DNA from: Ischnura elegans
Lineage: Eukaryota > Arthropoda > Insecta > Odonata > Coenagrionidae
Direction of reading: 5' to 3'
Assembly (NCBI RefSeq): GCF_921293095.1
Contig: NC_060246.1
Location: 15,890,001-15,954,000 of the forward strand
DNA: 64,000 nucleotides
How positions within the stretch are numbered: position 1 is the first letter of the stretch; each line of letters opens with the position of its first letter. The notes below the pieces were generated by a model. It worked only from the letters and a program-made list of their open reading frames with translations, was not told where the DNA came from and ran no database searches. The position numbers were made by a program, and so were the translations under genes. Of this stretch, positions 12,577 through 24,570 are shown piece by piece.

Positions 12577-12852
12577 ATGGCAAGTTATTAGTTATATTTA
12601 TATATTGTCACTTCTTAGTAGGGTAACGTAGCTACCCCAAAAAACCGGGTGCAGTAAGATCCAGTATTATATGTACATATTTGAGTGCAGCAAGAGGTAT
12701 CTCACATGTCACTAAGTGTAATACATCGTCGGGGTATTAAATATCATTTAGTATATTGACCTCCTCAAGAGTGGCTACATTATGTTCCGTTCATCGTGAA
12801 CATTGCTTAGCATGTTTGGAATGGGAATGACATTGCATTGGATGGATGTTTC

Positions 12853-13056
12853 CATAGGCGGATCCAGGGGGGGGGGGGGGGCCCGGGGGCACGTGCCCCC
12901 CCCAGACCCTCATAAATATGCAAGATTTTTAATACGGTCCCATTATCATTGCATTCGTTTTGTATTGCGAGGTATCCTTGTGCCCCACCCAGAACAAAAT
13001 CCTGGATACGGCCTTGCTTGTGCCCCTCCCAGAAAAAAATCCTGGATCCGCCCCTG
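12853..13056. mobile_element. hAT-type MITE, 'GGCGGATCC' family
   Basis: 204-bp element beginning CATAGGCGGATCCAGGGGG and ending CTGGATCCGCCCCTG, with a perfect 8-bp target duplication GATGTTTC at 12845-12852 and 13057-13064. The first ~20 bp after the TIR is a poly-G run. The open frame crossing it encodes only low-complexity Gly/Arg/Pro peptide and is not a gene. Confidence 0.92.
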
Positions 13057-13064
13057 GATGTTTC

Positions 13065-15190
13065 CTTTCAGTTGCAACACTGGCGGCAGAGGGTATGAAT
13101 TGTTTGTTGGATGCTTATGACTAAGTGCTGACAGTAAGGTAATTTTCGTTTTTTTGGATGTGGTATGTTTCCATTAGACCTAAAAATTTCGTCATCCATT
13201 AAATATTTAGAATTGCAAAAAATTCAATTGCAAATGTACAATTCCATGAAATGTGTATTTCATAATCTTTCTCCATAAAAATTATCTATCGCCAATGCAG
13301 TTATTTTTGATTTCGCAAATCACAAACAACTTTTTTTCCATATCGAATACCATTCAATACAAACGAGTGCAAACGTATTGGTGTAGTGTAGGTGAAGGCT
13401 TCAAAAGAGAATGAAAAATAAGCAAATCTTGTGCAGGAGCAGTAGTTGAGGGAACAAGCATCATCTTGAGGATCACTTGGGGTTATTAATAATACCCTTG
13501 TGGGGGGGGGAGGAACCTTCGTCGATATCCGCATAGTTAAAACACCACCTCTAGGGTGTTTGGCAGAAGGTGATGCATGCAAGAGGATGCTCACATGCAT
13601 ACCACTCTGTCATAAAAGTAGAACACATTTCAAAAATATATACGTCCACATTTATACATACTGATGACTTCACCTCATGGCGGCACCAAACTGCTTTTCT
13701 ATGGCTTAAGTATCTGTTTTCAATAATATGTAAACGGGGACGGGGAAACCTGGTAGGTTGGCTCATGAAGGAACCTGCATTCTTTACCATCACAGCACCT
13801 ACGCCCAGACGGACGCAACTGAGATATAGCGAAGCTAGAGTCGAATTCCAGGAATCCCGATCGGAATTAAGATTGAGAATCAAGGCTGCTCAAACGGTTC
13901 GAAAGTCACAAATAGAGCGAGAGGGTGCCAGGGTGGGGATGAGTTTTTCGTAAAATGCTACTTTCTTTTCTACGTTTAGGAGGAGTGGGGGAAGGGGTTT
14001 GGGTGTCTGGAATTTTTTAAAATTCTAAATAGCTTACTCGGGGGTTTTTAAGGGTCCTGAAGCCATTTTTGTCACCAGCATCAACCAAATTCTTTCCCTT
14101 GTGGTTAGAATTACAATCGGTATGAGTTTGAGCATTAGTGAGGGGACTAAATATCTGCTAGATGGTATGAAACGGATGTTATGGGGGTACAGGTCATGGA
14201 AAAAACAGCAAAAAAATTGACAAAATCGCTTTCTTTGTGGCCCTCTCAAAAATATTTTATGGAAACTAGCGGTTGAAATTTTCAAAACGACGCCATTTCA
14301 CCTTATGCCGCTGAGAAGTTGTGAAAAAATTGGGCATCTGCTCCATCAAGAAAGCCCTCAAATGCCGCAAAATGCATTGGAAAATATGCTTTAAGCCTCG
14401 AGACATTTAAAAAAACAGTGGAAATCAAATTTTCGAGCTAGCCGTCCCTAGTGGGCTTGAAGAGTGGGGAGGTTAGTTCTTTTTGATCCCAAATCCTATT
14501 CCCCAGGTCCGTGAAAAATCCCGGTGGGGGTACTTTTCACCCTCTTATTCAGCAATGCCCTTCTATGTCTCACTAATATTTGGATACATAGCCTATTAAT
14601 AAGTCTATCAATCATGTGGCTCAGCTAAGACATTTTTTTATGAGAGTTCTACAGTCCACTGGATTCAAGCCTACGTTCAGTGTTGGAGCTAGGTAGTCAT
14701 AAGAAGCGTTTTAAGTTTTAAAAATATGACAATTTCGTTATTGATGGCAATTTCACTGTTAAATTGATCGATTGAGAGAAATAATGTGAAATGATATTGT
14801 CAACAAATGGATAGGGATCTTCATTACTCGGTGTAGTCACATGGTGTAAGCACGACGCAAGGTGTACGGGAAAAACCAACTTTAAACTAGATTTTGTAAA
14901 AAGAATTCTCGGCAAATGCATTAGAGAGGTGTAAGAAGTACGCTACCTCACCTCTTTTAGAAAATGTTCTAGCGTGAGGGACCCTTATGAAGTAGGGCTG
15001 ATAGCAGATATCAATAGACTACATCTACATAACACCATGCGACCCACCTCTTGGGTATATGGCAGGGGCTGATCGACCACAAGCATGCTTTAGGATTCCC
15101 ACATGCACACCACAAGGTCAAAAAAACGCTACGCATAATAACAAATTATACTACCACATTCATGCAAAGGCAAAACTAGCCAACTACTCA
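13065..15190. other. Intergenic; two fragments of a dispersed repeat
   Basis: No gene recognised. Opposite-strand frames of about 100-127 codons at 13.3-13.95 kb overlap one another and have no family resemblance. Two fragments share a pattern: 'CACCTCTAGGGTGTTTGGCAGA...' at about 13546 and 'CTACATCTACATAACACC...CCACCTCTTGGGTATATGGCAG' at about 15022-15070, each followed by a copy of 'CACATGCAxACCAC'. That 'CTACATCTACATAA ... GGTGT-TGGCAGAGGGT' pattern is, from memory, a widespread insect interspersed repeat. Confidence 0.5.
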
Positions 15191-15810
15191 TTAACACGTT
15201 CCGTGCTCATGACGTAGCGTCTTCGTCATGGCAGCCACTACCAACCCTACAAACACAAAAAGGATCAAATCTGTATTTTAGGGAGATTTCATAATACATC
15301 AAATCTAGATTTCCAAATCCTTTTTAAATACGGATTAAATCTGTTTCCGAAGTTTCTGCGCCACTAGCGGCGCTAGTGTCGGTGACGTAATTTTTCAAAA
15401 TGGCCGAAACATTAGTGATGAAGTGTGAAAGTGTGTTTTGTTATTGTTACTAAACGACTAGATTTGACTGACACGAGCTGCATATGGTTTATTTGCTCCA
15501 TTATCTGTTATATTTATCCTTTACATCCATCGATTGCATAAGTATCGTATTTGCACCTCACAGTAACCTGGATCTTCCGTATGTAGTGAACTTTATCATT
15601 CAATATACATGCATAGTTTTTTTTAAAAACCATATTCCATTACGTTGGTGCACATTTATGTATTACGTTGGTTCATTATGAGCTTCATTTTATGACTGTA
15701 TCGTAATGTTTCAATTTGTAAAGTGCCTCTGAAAATAGTAACGAGGGATGGTCTTGGCAACAAAAACGACGACGAGGAGAAATTTTTCGTTTCTCAATGT
15801 TATTCGAGAC
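15191..15810. mobile_element. TIR DNA element, left-end copy (CCCTACAAACAC family)
   Basis: From about 15245 (CCCTACAAACACAAAAAGGA) to 15810 (TTCTCAATGTTATTCG) this is nearly identical to 24892-25446. Upstream it carries a palindromic block (ATGACGTAGCGTCTTCGTCAT, about 15209-15229) that also occurs, inverted, just outside the opposite end at 28064-28103, so the true terminus probably lies further out, possibly at the TTAA at 15191. The right end breaks at 'TTATTCG', exactly where the 25-kb copy changes to unrelated sequence. No transposase is present. A TTAA boundary would hint at piggyBac, but this is unproven. Confidence 0.6.
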
Positions 15811-16191
15811 TCAAATCACCGATGGCGGCGCTGCAGGCGCTGACAATATGGCCGACGCAGCGAGGTTAGGGTTCTGATAATAGCATAGGCGTAGTAGGAG
15901 CACAACTCTGTGGTATTAAGTATCGTCGAGGCATCCCGCTGTATCAATTGAAATATGTCGAGGAAGATTTTTCTTGGTTATGAAGAGGTATATAGATACC
16001 TAGGGGCAACAAAGAATGGCGGCTGTGCCACGCAGGGAGAGTGTATTTTAAATTAGGGAATTGTTCATTTCCGTTGGTTGCCTAAGCCAGCAAGGCGGTG
16101 AATTGAAAGTATTGGCTTTGGAAAGTATTGGCTATTGGTAACGCATAACATATATTACTTACAACGTTATCACAATACTAACAAAATAACA

Positions 16192-19022
16192 CTGGACGGC
16201 ATGATTATCGGCCCTGACACCATTCCTTCTGCTTCTACTGTAAAATGACCTCCTAAATCCGAATATGAACTCCGTTTTTTCCCATCACCCACCATTTTCG
16301 GGGAGCTCCCCCTCCATTTTTTATCACTTTTCAGTCATTTGGAGGAATTAAAACGATTACTTTAGCATTTAAATTTTTTCTAAGGGTTTTGAGGGGTGCA
16401 AATATGGCAAGGAGGTAGATTCGGGGGGAATAAGTCTCCGTAAATAGTGTGAAAACGCATTAAGAATTATCAATTTTGCCATTTTTTCGCAAATTTTCAC
16501 GTATTTTTTAAAATTTCCAGCTGCCATTTCACGTCTTCCTCCACCGAATGATAAAAATATATATAAAACAAGAAACAGCAGCAATAATAAAAATATTTTG
16601 CTGCATAGCAACAATGATTAAAATTTGTATCAATACCTCGAAAGGTTCACTTTACTACGCTGGCCCTCACAATGCCTCGCCCGCTTAGCCTTGGACGGCA
16701 ATACTCTTAGCTTTCGCAGCCAAAAAGGAAAAGTAATACTTCCTTATTCCACGAAAAATATAAGACTAAGATTTTATATTCTCATTTCAGTTAAAAAGTA
16801 TTCTTTCTCCTTAAGAATGGAGTTGCACAAAGTATCAGCCTCTCTAATCAATTGTGTGTATTGAAGTTGTCGTAATCTTCCCTCGGTATCTCTAACAATC
16901 GCAGAGTCAACATTTTTCGCTGTTTCGGACAAGGATGATCCTTTTTTTCCAAGTAGTTAAAATTGTGCGAAACAGTAGAAGTTCAGCGTGGAGGTTTTCG
17001 GGGTTACATAGATTCATCTCTGCAGACAAATCGGATCGCAAATCAATCTACAGAATCTACGCGGTAGTAACCCCGAAAACCTCCACGCTGAATCCTCACC
17101 ACACCGCGAAAGCCTACACAAGGATTACAGTAGAAGTTGTTTCACTCCGGCTTTTTCCAAGTGAATGTCAGTATATGGGCTTGAGTTGTGATCATTACCG
17201 AGATTAAATGTGTAAAAATCATCCTCATCGCTTCTACTATGTTTGCGGTGAATTGACTTAAGCATCGCAACAATTACCTCTTCTTATAATTTTTAAAACT
17301 GCTTATAAATTTTACTTTGGCGGTCAAGTTGGCGGTCAGGACTAGAATTAAGCTCCAAGTGTTTGTTGCACCACTTGTTACAGTAATTTAAACAAATATT
17401 TGGTCAAACCACTGTAGCATATGGCACATAGTTTCGCGTAAATGAATGACAATCCCTTAGAAAAGGGCATAAAAATCTTTTCCTGTCAGTCAGCACTGAA
17501 ATTACTTTTTATGGAAGGTAAAGGCTTGTTTTTTTCTGTAATTAAATGCATTATTGATAGAACTGATGATGCCATGTGACCCAAAAAATGGAGACTGTTT
17601 ATGGATTCGTCAAAGACAAGCTCTAAAGTGGACCTGTTGGCCAATGGGAATGAGTTACCTTCTGTCCTGTCTGCATACTCTGCTGATATGAAGGAGACGT
17701 ACAGATATTTCTGTTGAATCCTTGAAAGAATTAATTATCGTGATTATAATTGGTAAGTTTGCGCTGATCTGAAAGTTGTCGCTCTACTCATGGGACTGCA
17801 ATCAGGCTTCACGAAATAGTGCTGCTTTCTTTGTGAATACAACAGCCGCGCCCGTGAAAATTCATTACATAGTACGGAATTGGCCTCTGCGAGAAAGCTT
17901 TACTCATGGTTATAAAAATGTTGCTTATGTTTCCCTGGTTTCGACAGAAAATATTCACTTGCCACCATTGCACATCAAATTAAGACAGATGAAATACTTT
18001 GTGAAGGCAATCGAAAAGACAGGAGCTGAATTTCAATTTCTAACTTAATTTCCTCGTCTTACAATTAGTGAGGCTAAAACCAAGGAAGGAACTCGTGGAC
18101 CCCCAGAGTAGGAAACTTTTCAAAGATTCGACGTACATGAAACACCTGAATTATAAATAAAATCGAGCTTGGCTTGGATTCTGAAACGTGTGTTAGCTGT
18201 GAGAATGAGCTCAGAAACGTGTGAACTGCTGTCAGCGTATTAGGCCACGGGGTTTAACGTGTCACTAAAAATGCATTTCCTTCATTCACACCTGGATATT
18301 TTCATAGAATATTTAGGAGCAGTTTCAGATTAACACAGGGAAAGGTTCTATAAAGACATCATCAAATTTGTGAGGAGATTTTCAGGGAAATTGAATGCGG
18401 GTATGTTGATATATTAGGCCTACTGCTGTTTTTGCATGAGAAACTTCTACTTCACTTCACACTGGTTATTTTTTTCTTTGTTGATGCGCGTGTGGTATTG
18501 AGGGCACCAGCATGGTAGCGTACCTTCTCAACTGTTGGCACACATTTTCATTATTTTTTCTATGCCGTGTACCTAAATATTTTTATTATTGCTGATATAA
18601 TCTGTTGATATGTATATTTTTCCATCATTGTAGGATATTTGGGGTAGGGGAAAATAAAATAGGAGCTGAAAAATGAAGAAAATAAGTAAAAAAATTGCGA
18701 AAAAAGGAAAGGTTCATCATTTTAATGGGTTTTTTAAATCATTAACGGAAATCAATCCCCCCAAATCTACAACCTTACCATTAATTATCATGTTTTAGAA
18801 CTTTTCACCTCTAAAAAACCTAATAAGAAATATAAATTCTAATATAATCATTTTCATTCCTCCGAGACATATGAAAGTGATGAAAATTAGAGTGGGAGCT
18901 TCCCCCTGAAAATGGTAGGTGATGGATGAAAGCGGATGTCATGTTCGGATTCAGGAGGTCATTTTGCATAATAATTAGCAGGAATGGTATCAGGTCTCAA
19001 AAAAATTGTTTTTGCCGTCGAG
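16192..19022. mobile_element. ~2.8-kb structure with ~430-bp inverted repeats
   Basis: The left arm (about 16192-16640) and right arm (about 18590-19022) are inverted, diverged copies of each other. Matching words include 'GACGGCA', 'TGACACCATTCCT' / 'TGATACCATTCCT', 'AAAATGACCTCCTxAATCCGAA' and 'CACCxACCATTTTC'. The arms are perhaps 70-75% alike by eye. The 2-kb middle shows no transposase. It could be a foldback or long-TIR DNA transposon, or two opposed copies of one repeat. No target duplication was found. Confidence 0.6.
16982..17092. repeat. Perfect 26-bp inverted repeat
   Basis: A 26-nt arm at 16982-17007, beginning TTCAGCGTGGAGG and ending CGGGGTTAC, is repeated as an exact reverse complement at 17067-17092 with a 59-nt spacer. 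A perfect match contrasts with the heavy decay of the long inverted repeats around it, so this is either young or maintained. An RNA from either strand would fold into a stable hairpin. Confidence 0.88.
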
Positions 19023-19032
19023 TGTAATTAGA

Positions 19033-19450
19033 GAAAACACAATATACCCAACAATGCCAAAGATTTCGCAACGTGGTTTCCCACCGTCGGGGTTTACCGT
19101 CAAGGGGAATGATGAATTGCAGTGATCAAAATCAATTAAAAGACCTCAAACACATTTATATAAATGCATAAAATACATTACTAACGAAGTTATCGAAGCT
19201 TAACACTAACAATTTATCCAGAGAAAACTGACTACCTACCCTACCTACCCTACAATGCCTATGATTTCGCAACGTGTTTCTATATTACCAACGTTGTGTA
19301 GTTAAGTGACGAATGGTAGCAATAAAACCAAACTAAAAGCCTCAAGCACAATATCAATGGATAAAATATATTGCTTACGACGTAATGATAGCTTCATGTC
19401 AACAAAATAACTACAGAAATCAGAGAATACCGAACAATTCCAATGCTTGA
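19033..19450. repeat. Imperfect ~210-bp tandem dimer
   Basis: Two adjacent diverged copies (about 19033-19240 and 19241-19450) share 'CAATGCCxAxGATTTCGCAACGTG', 'TAAAATAxATTxCTxACGA' and 'CAGAGAA' blocks in the same order. A related fragment lies at about 16140-16185 next to the left arm of the long inverted repeat, suggesting these are pieces of one repeat family. Confidence 0.6.
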
Positions 19451-19552
19451 TCAACGTGGCTTACTGCGGTAAATGCCTAGCCACCAAAGGTTCCCTCGAA
19501 GCTCTACTTTCGAATTCGGCCGATAGTTGGCGTCTCCCTTGTCTGGATTCTC

Positions 19553-19622
19553 GCAAGGTCGGTAAAAGGCAGGTCGTGTCACGCTCCCATAGTGCATTTC
19601 GGTTTGATCATCTTGGTTCCCA
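19553..19622. repeat. Dispersed repeat fragment, inverted relative to 24712-24790
   Basis: The reverse complement of this stretch ('AAGATG...CGTGACACGACCTGCC', 'TTTTACCGACCTTG') matches 24718-24775 closely ('AAGATGGCGG', 'GTGCGTGACACGACCTGGCT', 'TTTTACCGACCTTGGATTCTCG'). It is a short non-coding repeat of unknown class. Confidence 0.65.
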
Positions 19623-20274
19623 CCTGTCTGTTGTTTACATGGTGTTTGCATAGGGCATATGAATTAATTTCAAAAAATTGTGTGCTGCAGTGCTCCGATT
19701 TGCTCCAATTCCACGAAAAACGGAGTATGAATATTTCGTTTTCCTTCTGATCGTAAAAGAAAGGCTCCTTGGTCGATAGATTGCAGAAGAAACAAATGGA
19801 AATCTACAATAACATCGCACATTGTGAGGTAAGGAAGTGACAATATTATAAGTATTTTTTGCCTGTATTTGTACTTTGTAAATATTTATATATTCAACGT
19901 AAGTCTTAATAATTCTAGCAATAGTCTATGTCAATGAGGGAACGTCACATAGTAGAAATATAGGCTTCTCAAAAGTTGTTGACAACGCTGTTGTCACCAG
20001 CATATTTTGATACGGATTCATCACGCTTTGCCTTGAAATTATGTTAAGTAATGCAAAAGTGCCAAACTTTTCAATGTTATTTATTACTTCGGGTCATGTT
20101 TCATACGGAATAATACGGAAATGGTGCATTTTCATTGTAAATTAGTAGAATAATCGGATCGTATGTAGGCTCGCTTGCGCCAGTATACATTTCTTCAATT
20201 CAGTTTTATACGTGCAATGGATAATGCCTTCTCTGTTCAGAAATTCCTCAATTTTTACGAATATTATTATTTAG

Positions 20275-20370
20275 GTTTGTTTCACTGCGGAGAAGTTAAG
20301 AGTGTCGTCAACAGGATGGTCGCAAACTACATAAACAAACTGCCGTTCCAACAGCGATTTCTGGAAAAAG
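20275..20370 (+). CDS. Candidate internal exon, protein unknown
   Basis: A 96-bp open stretch between an acceptor-like site (ATTATTATTTAG) and a good donor (GAAAAAG|GTATGT). In the frame that stays open it reads 'LFHCGEVKSVVNRMVANY' then 'INKLPFQQRFLEK', starting and ending in phase 1. Composition is balanced and not low-complexity. The frame also stays open upstream to an ATG at 20217, so this could be a first coding exon. I do not recognise the protein. The phase is compatible with one reading of the exon-like island at 7994-8081, but nothing else links them. Confidence 0.35.
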
Positions 20371-20519
20371 GTATGTATTCTGAAGATAAGTTATACAAAG
20401 TTTGAATAAGTTTACATAGTTTTAATATTACAAATTGGCGACAGTCGAATCTAGTCTTTTCTAATAATTTCAGTTTTTTATGCACTTTTGGAAGTCGTAA
20501 TAAGATGTCCTGTTAAACT

Positions 20520-22925
20520 CTAGAGAGATTGTAGTGAATTATAATATAAGAATGTGATTATGATGAGCCTGGATGATTTATTTCTCTCTCCATCAATGCA
20601 ACATTATTAGTATAGTTTGACTGCATATTGAGATGCACCATATCTTTCCTTTCGGGGTTATCTCCTGCATTTAGCTCGGTATTAATCATTTCGTTTCATT
20701 TAATACCCATTATGTCTGTACCCCACCCTGTATCTATAGTGCATTTCAACCCATAATATATCCATTAAAATTAACACATGAGCGAGGTATTCTACTGGAT
20801 TTGTAAAACTACTTCCTACAATTTAACAGGCTTTATGCTTCAGTTATTTACATCCATGATTGTCTTGTCATTGTTAATTGTCTGAGTCTAATTGCTCAAT
20901 TTGGAATGCATTTGCTCCGTGCAGCATTTGCTGACTTAAAATCAGTGATTGAGTTTGGAATCCATCCTATTCTAATTAATGTTCTGATGTATATTCATTT
21001 ATTGCAGTTATTTGTAAAATCTTTAATGTACCTAAAGGCTCACCTGAGTGCACACTGACATCACTGTGTCAGATTATTTGCTGTGATTCTTGGAATATTT
21101 GCATGCGGATTATTCTAGTATTACATTCATTATTGGGATTGGCAATATTTACATTTTCTAACTAAATAACATAGGCCTCAACTTTAGACAATTAATAAGC
21201 ATTCAATGAGAGTTTATTATTATCATATGGACATGTTATCACTTTCCTAGGTTCCTTTGTCATCTATGGTTTGGTGAATTGTGAACATGTTAGCCATGAG
21301 AGTTGTTAAATGATTTGAAGAATGGAATAACATCTGTGTTAACTATGGGAGCAAGTGAGTCTCATTCGGAACATTGTGGAAACAGTCTATGAAGATGAAT
21401 GATTGGCAAGCATGAGTAAGTAGGAGCATTTTTCATTTGTCTTGCCTTTTCGAAATGTATCCAAGGATGTCCTTATAATTATTTTCTTTCTTCTAGGTTG
21501 ATCTGTCTTCAATGGTGGAGCAAATGAGATACCCATCAGGGACATTGCTTTAGGAAAATCTTAGTATTTTTGACCTGTGGGGATGGTGAAGTCTGATTAT
21601 CTTTGGTAACGTTGGTGAAGTAAGTTTGATAAGCTGTCTCTAATCTGTCTCTTAAGTTAGATAAAATCAGGGCAAAGCTGTTATAATGCAAGTATATAAT
21701 GCAATGCAAATTATAATGCAATGCTGGTATATGCTATTGGAGTATATGAGGCCTTATGCATTGCTGTGAACTTGTCATTTTGCAGGCATATGGTAATGGT
21801 GAATGGCATTTCAACTTTATTTGACATATTTGGATAATGTGTGAGACTACTGCAATCTGCAATCCTTGGAAATTATGTAATATGTACTGTTTCCGATGGT
21901 CTTTTTAATTGTATTTCAGGTTTGCAAGGATTTTATTAGGATCTCACATCAGGAGGAATATCAGTATATTTAGAAGTTGATGATTTTAAGTATGGAATTG
22001 ATGTTTAGTACAATCCATTTATTTTAAGATATTATTCTATGAACTACAAACACAATTACATAGTTCTGATTTTTTCGGGATCATGGTTTAAGTGTTGTTG
22101 GGTATTCTATACACTGACCTATAATGATAACTTGGATGAACATAACTTTTTCCTTTTGAATGTTGATTTCCCATGAACATACTTGTGCATCTCAAATTGA
22201 ATGGTTTGTTCAATTAATTACATTGTTAACTCTTCGGTTTACTTTGTCTCATGGTATTTATATGTTATGTTTTCTAGCAGCCTGGTGCAGTGGATAATCA
22301 TGAACTATTTGAAAAACTGTTCTTCTTAATCCGGGACAGGATACTATGCATTAAGTGGCAGGCTGGATTTGTAATCCTGAGGGTGATACCTGTTGTGTGG
22401 ACCTTACTGCTACATTTGCCAGCATTAGCAAAATCATCATTCCTTAAAGTCTAGACATTATGGCAGTGCACCTTTAAATGGATGTTTTAAAAGCCTTAAA
22501 TTATGTGCATCTGTTTTGAAATTAGTTTGATCAAATTGTACTACTATTTCAACAAAATTATATTTTATTTATTCTGGAAAAATATTCTATTGCCCATGAC
22601 TTTCTGTTTTAATGATCAAACATTACTTTATATGACTGTAATTGTAAATAGTTATGTGATTTACTGAACTGTGGAGATTGTAGTGAATTTTATTATAATA
22701 TAAGGATGTGATTACGATGTGCCAGCTTTTTTTATTTCTATCCAGCAATTCATCTCAATAAGTAGGTATTTTAATTGTTAATGGTCTGGGTGTAATTTGG
22801 AATGCATTTGCTCTGTGCTGAATTAAATGCAGTTGCAGTCAGATTATTTGTCATGATTCTTAGAAAATTGGTAAGCAGATGGTTCTAGTATTACATACAT
22901 GATTTGGAGTAGCAATGTTAATAAA
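20520..22925. repeat. Diverged direct duplication (20520-21160 and 22675-22925)
   Basis: The block with 'GAGATTGTAGTGAATTATAATATAAGxATGTGATTA' near 20525, 'TTTGGAATGCATTTGCTC' near 20901 and 'TCTAGTATTACATxCAT' near 21114 recurs in the same order at about 22675, 22798 and 22885. The second copy is shorter, so it has lost about 390 bp. The sequence between them (21160-22675) is AT-rich and shows no gene; a weak tRNA-like A box occurs near 22283. Confidence 0.6.
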
Positions 22926-22974
22926 TTCACAACCCTCTTAGATCAGTCATCCTATCGCTTGGTTTGGGCATTTT

Positions 22975-24570
22975 TCGAGAGTCGAACCAAGGTCCTCAGA
23001 CTAAAATACCGCCATATAATATAATTTTAATAATTTAATTTTTATTTAATAAAATAATAAAAGTATTATCAGGTATGCTATAATTTCCTATAACCTTGGG
23101 AGATTTCATGAATCTAACTTCATAAATGAAGGAATGAAACATGGTTCCTTGTACCTATTCACCCGGATCGCTGAAGACAATTTTTGTTGTGTGGGTTGGG
23201 GATTTTTTCAGAGTTGAACCGAGATCTTCAGGGTCGAAAACCGCCCTTATTATCTAGTATAATGTAATTAACTATGATCGTGGAAAATTCCATGCACCGG
23301 ACTTCCTAATTAAGGAAGTGAGACATGGTTCCTTGTACCTATACACACAGAGCGCTGTAGAACGAATGTTTTTTTCGCTTGGCTTGTAAATTTTTCCAGA
23401 GTCGAACCGAGGTCGTCAGACTGAAAACCGCCCATGTTATCAAGTATACTATAATTTCCTATGACCTTGGGAGATTTCATGAATCTAATTTCATAAATAA
23501 AGGAATAAAACATGGTTCCTTGTACCTATGCACCCGGAGCGCTGAAGTAAGAAAATTTTTGTCGCGTGGGTTGACAATTTTTCTAGAGTCGAACCGAGGT
23601 CTTCAGTGTCAAAAACTACCCGTGTTCGGAAGTATATTATAATTATCTATGACCATGGAAAATTTCATGTACCAGACTTCCTAAATAAGGAAGCAAGACA
23701 TGGTGCCTTACAACCCATGCATCCAGAGCGCTGCAGTGCGAAATTTATTTTTCCCGTGAGTTGACAATTTTTCTAGAGTCGAACCGAGGTCTTCAGTGTC
23801 AAAAACTGCCCGTGTTCGCAAGTATATTATAATCATCTATGACCATGGAAAATTTCATGTACCAGACTTCCTAAATAAGGAAGAAAGACATGGTGCCTTA
23901 CAACCCATGCATCCAGAGCGCTGCAGTGCGAAATTTATTTTTCCCGTGAGTTGACAATTTTTCTAGAGTCGAACCGAGGTCTTCAGTGTCAAAAACTGCC
24001 CGTGTTCGCAAGTATATTATAATTATCTATGACCATGGAAAATTTCATGTACCAGACTTCCTAAATAAGGAAGAAAGACATGGTGCCTTACAACCCATGC
24101 ATCCAGAGCGCTGCAGTGCGAAATTTATTTTTCCCGTGAGTTGACAATTTTTCTAGAGTCGAACCGAGGTCTTCAGTGTCAAAAACTGCCCGTGTTCGCA
24201 AGTATATTATAATTATCTATGACCATGGAAAATTTCATGTACCAGACTTCCTAAATAAGGAAGAAAGACATGGTGCCTTACAACCCATGCATCCAGAGCG
24301 CTGCAGTGCGAAATTTATTTTTCCCGTGAGTTGACAATTTTTCTAGAGTCGAACCGTGGTCTTCAGTGTCAAAAACTGCCCGTGTTTGCAAGTATATTAT
24401 AATCATCTATGACCATGGAAAATTTCATGTACCAGACTTCCTAAATAAGGAAGCAAGACATGGTGCCTTACAACTCATGCATCCAGAGCGCTGCAGTGCG
24501 AAATTTATTTTTCCCGTGATTTGACAATTTTTCTAGAGTCGAACCGTGGGCCATAGACTCAAAATACAGA
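22975..24570. repeat. Satellite array, exact 190-bp period
   Basis: TTCTAGAGTCGAACCG recurs at 23581, 23771, 23961, 24151, 24341 and 24531, a constant spacing of 190 bp. Three more diverged units precede them (motif near 22978, 23209 and 23393), with period about 185-230 bp. Central units are nearly identical while those at both ends are diverged, as expected for an array homogenised from the middle. Each unit holds a small hairpin ('ACTTCCTAAATAAGGAAG') and the sequence GAGTCGAACC, the complement of a pol III box B consensus. It is not a CRISPR array: there are no unique spacers. Confidence 0.95.

Noticed and set aside
13551-13953. Overlapping opposite-strand frames of 110 and 127 codons
   Set aside because: They overlap one another, have no family signature and lie next to dispersed repeat fragments.
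22975-24570. CRISPR-like array
   Set aside because: The whole 190-bp unit repeats with no unique spacers and the setting is eukaryotic; it is satellite DNA.
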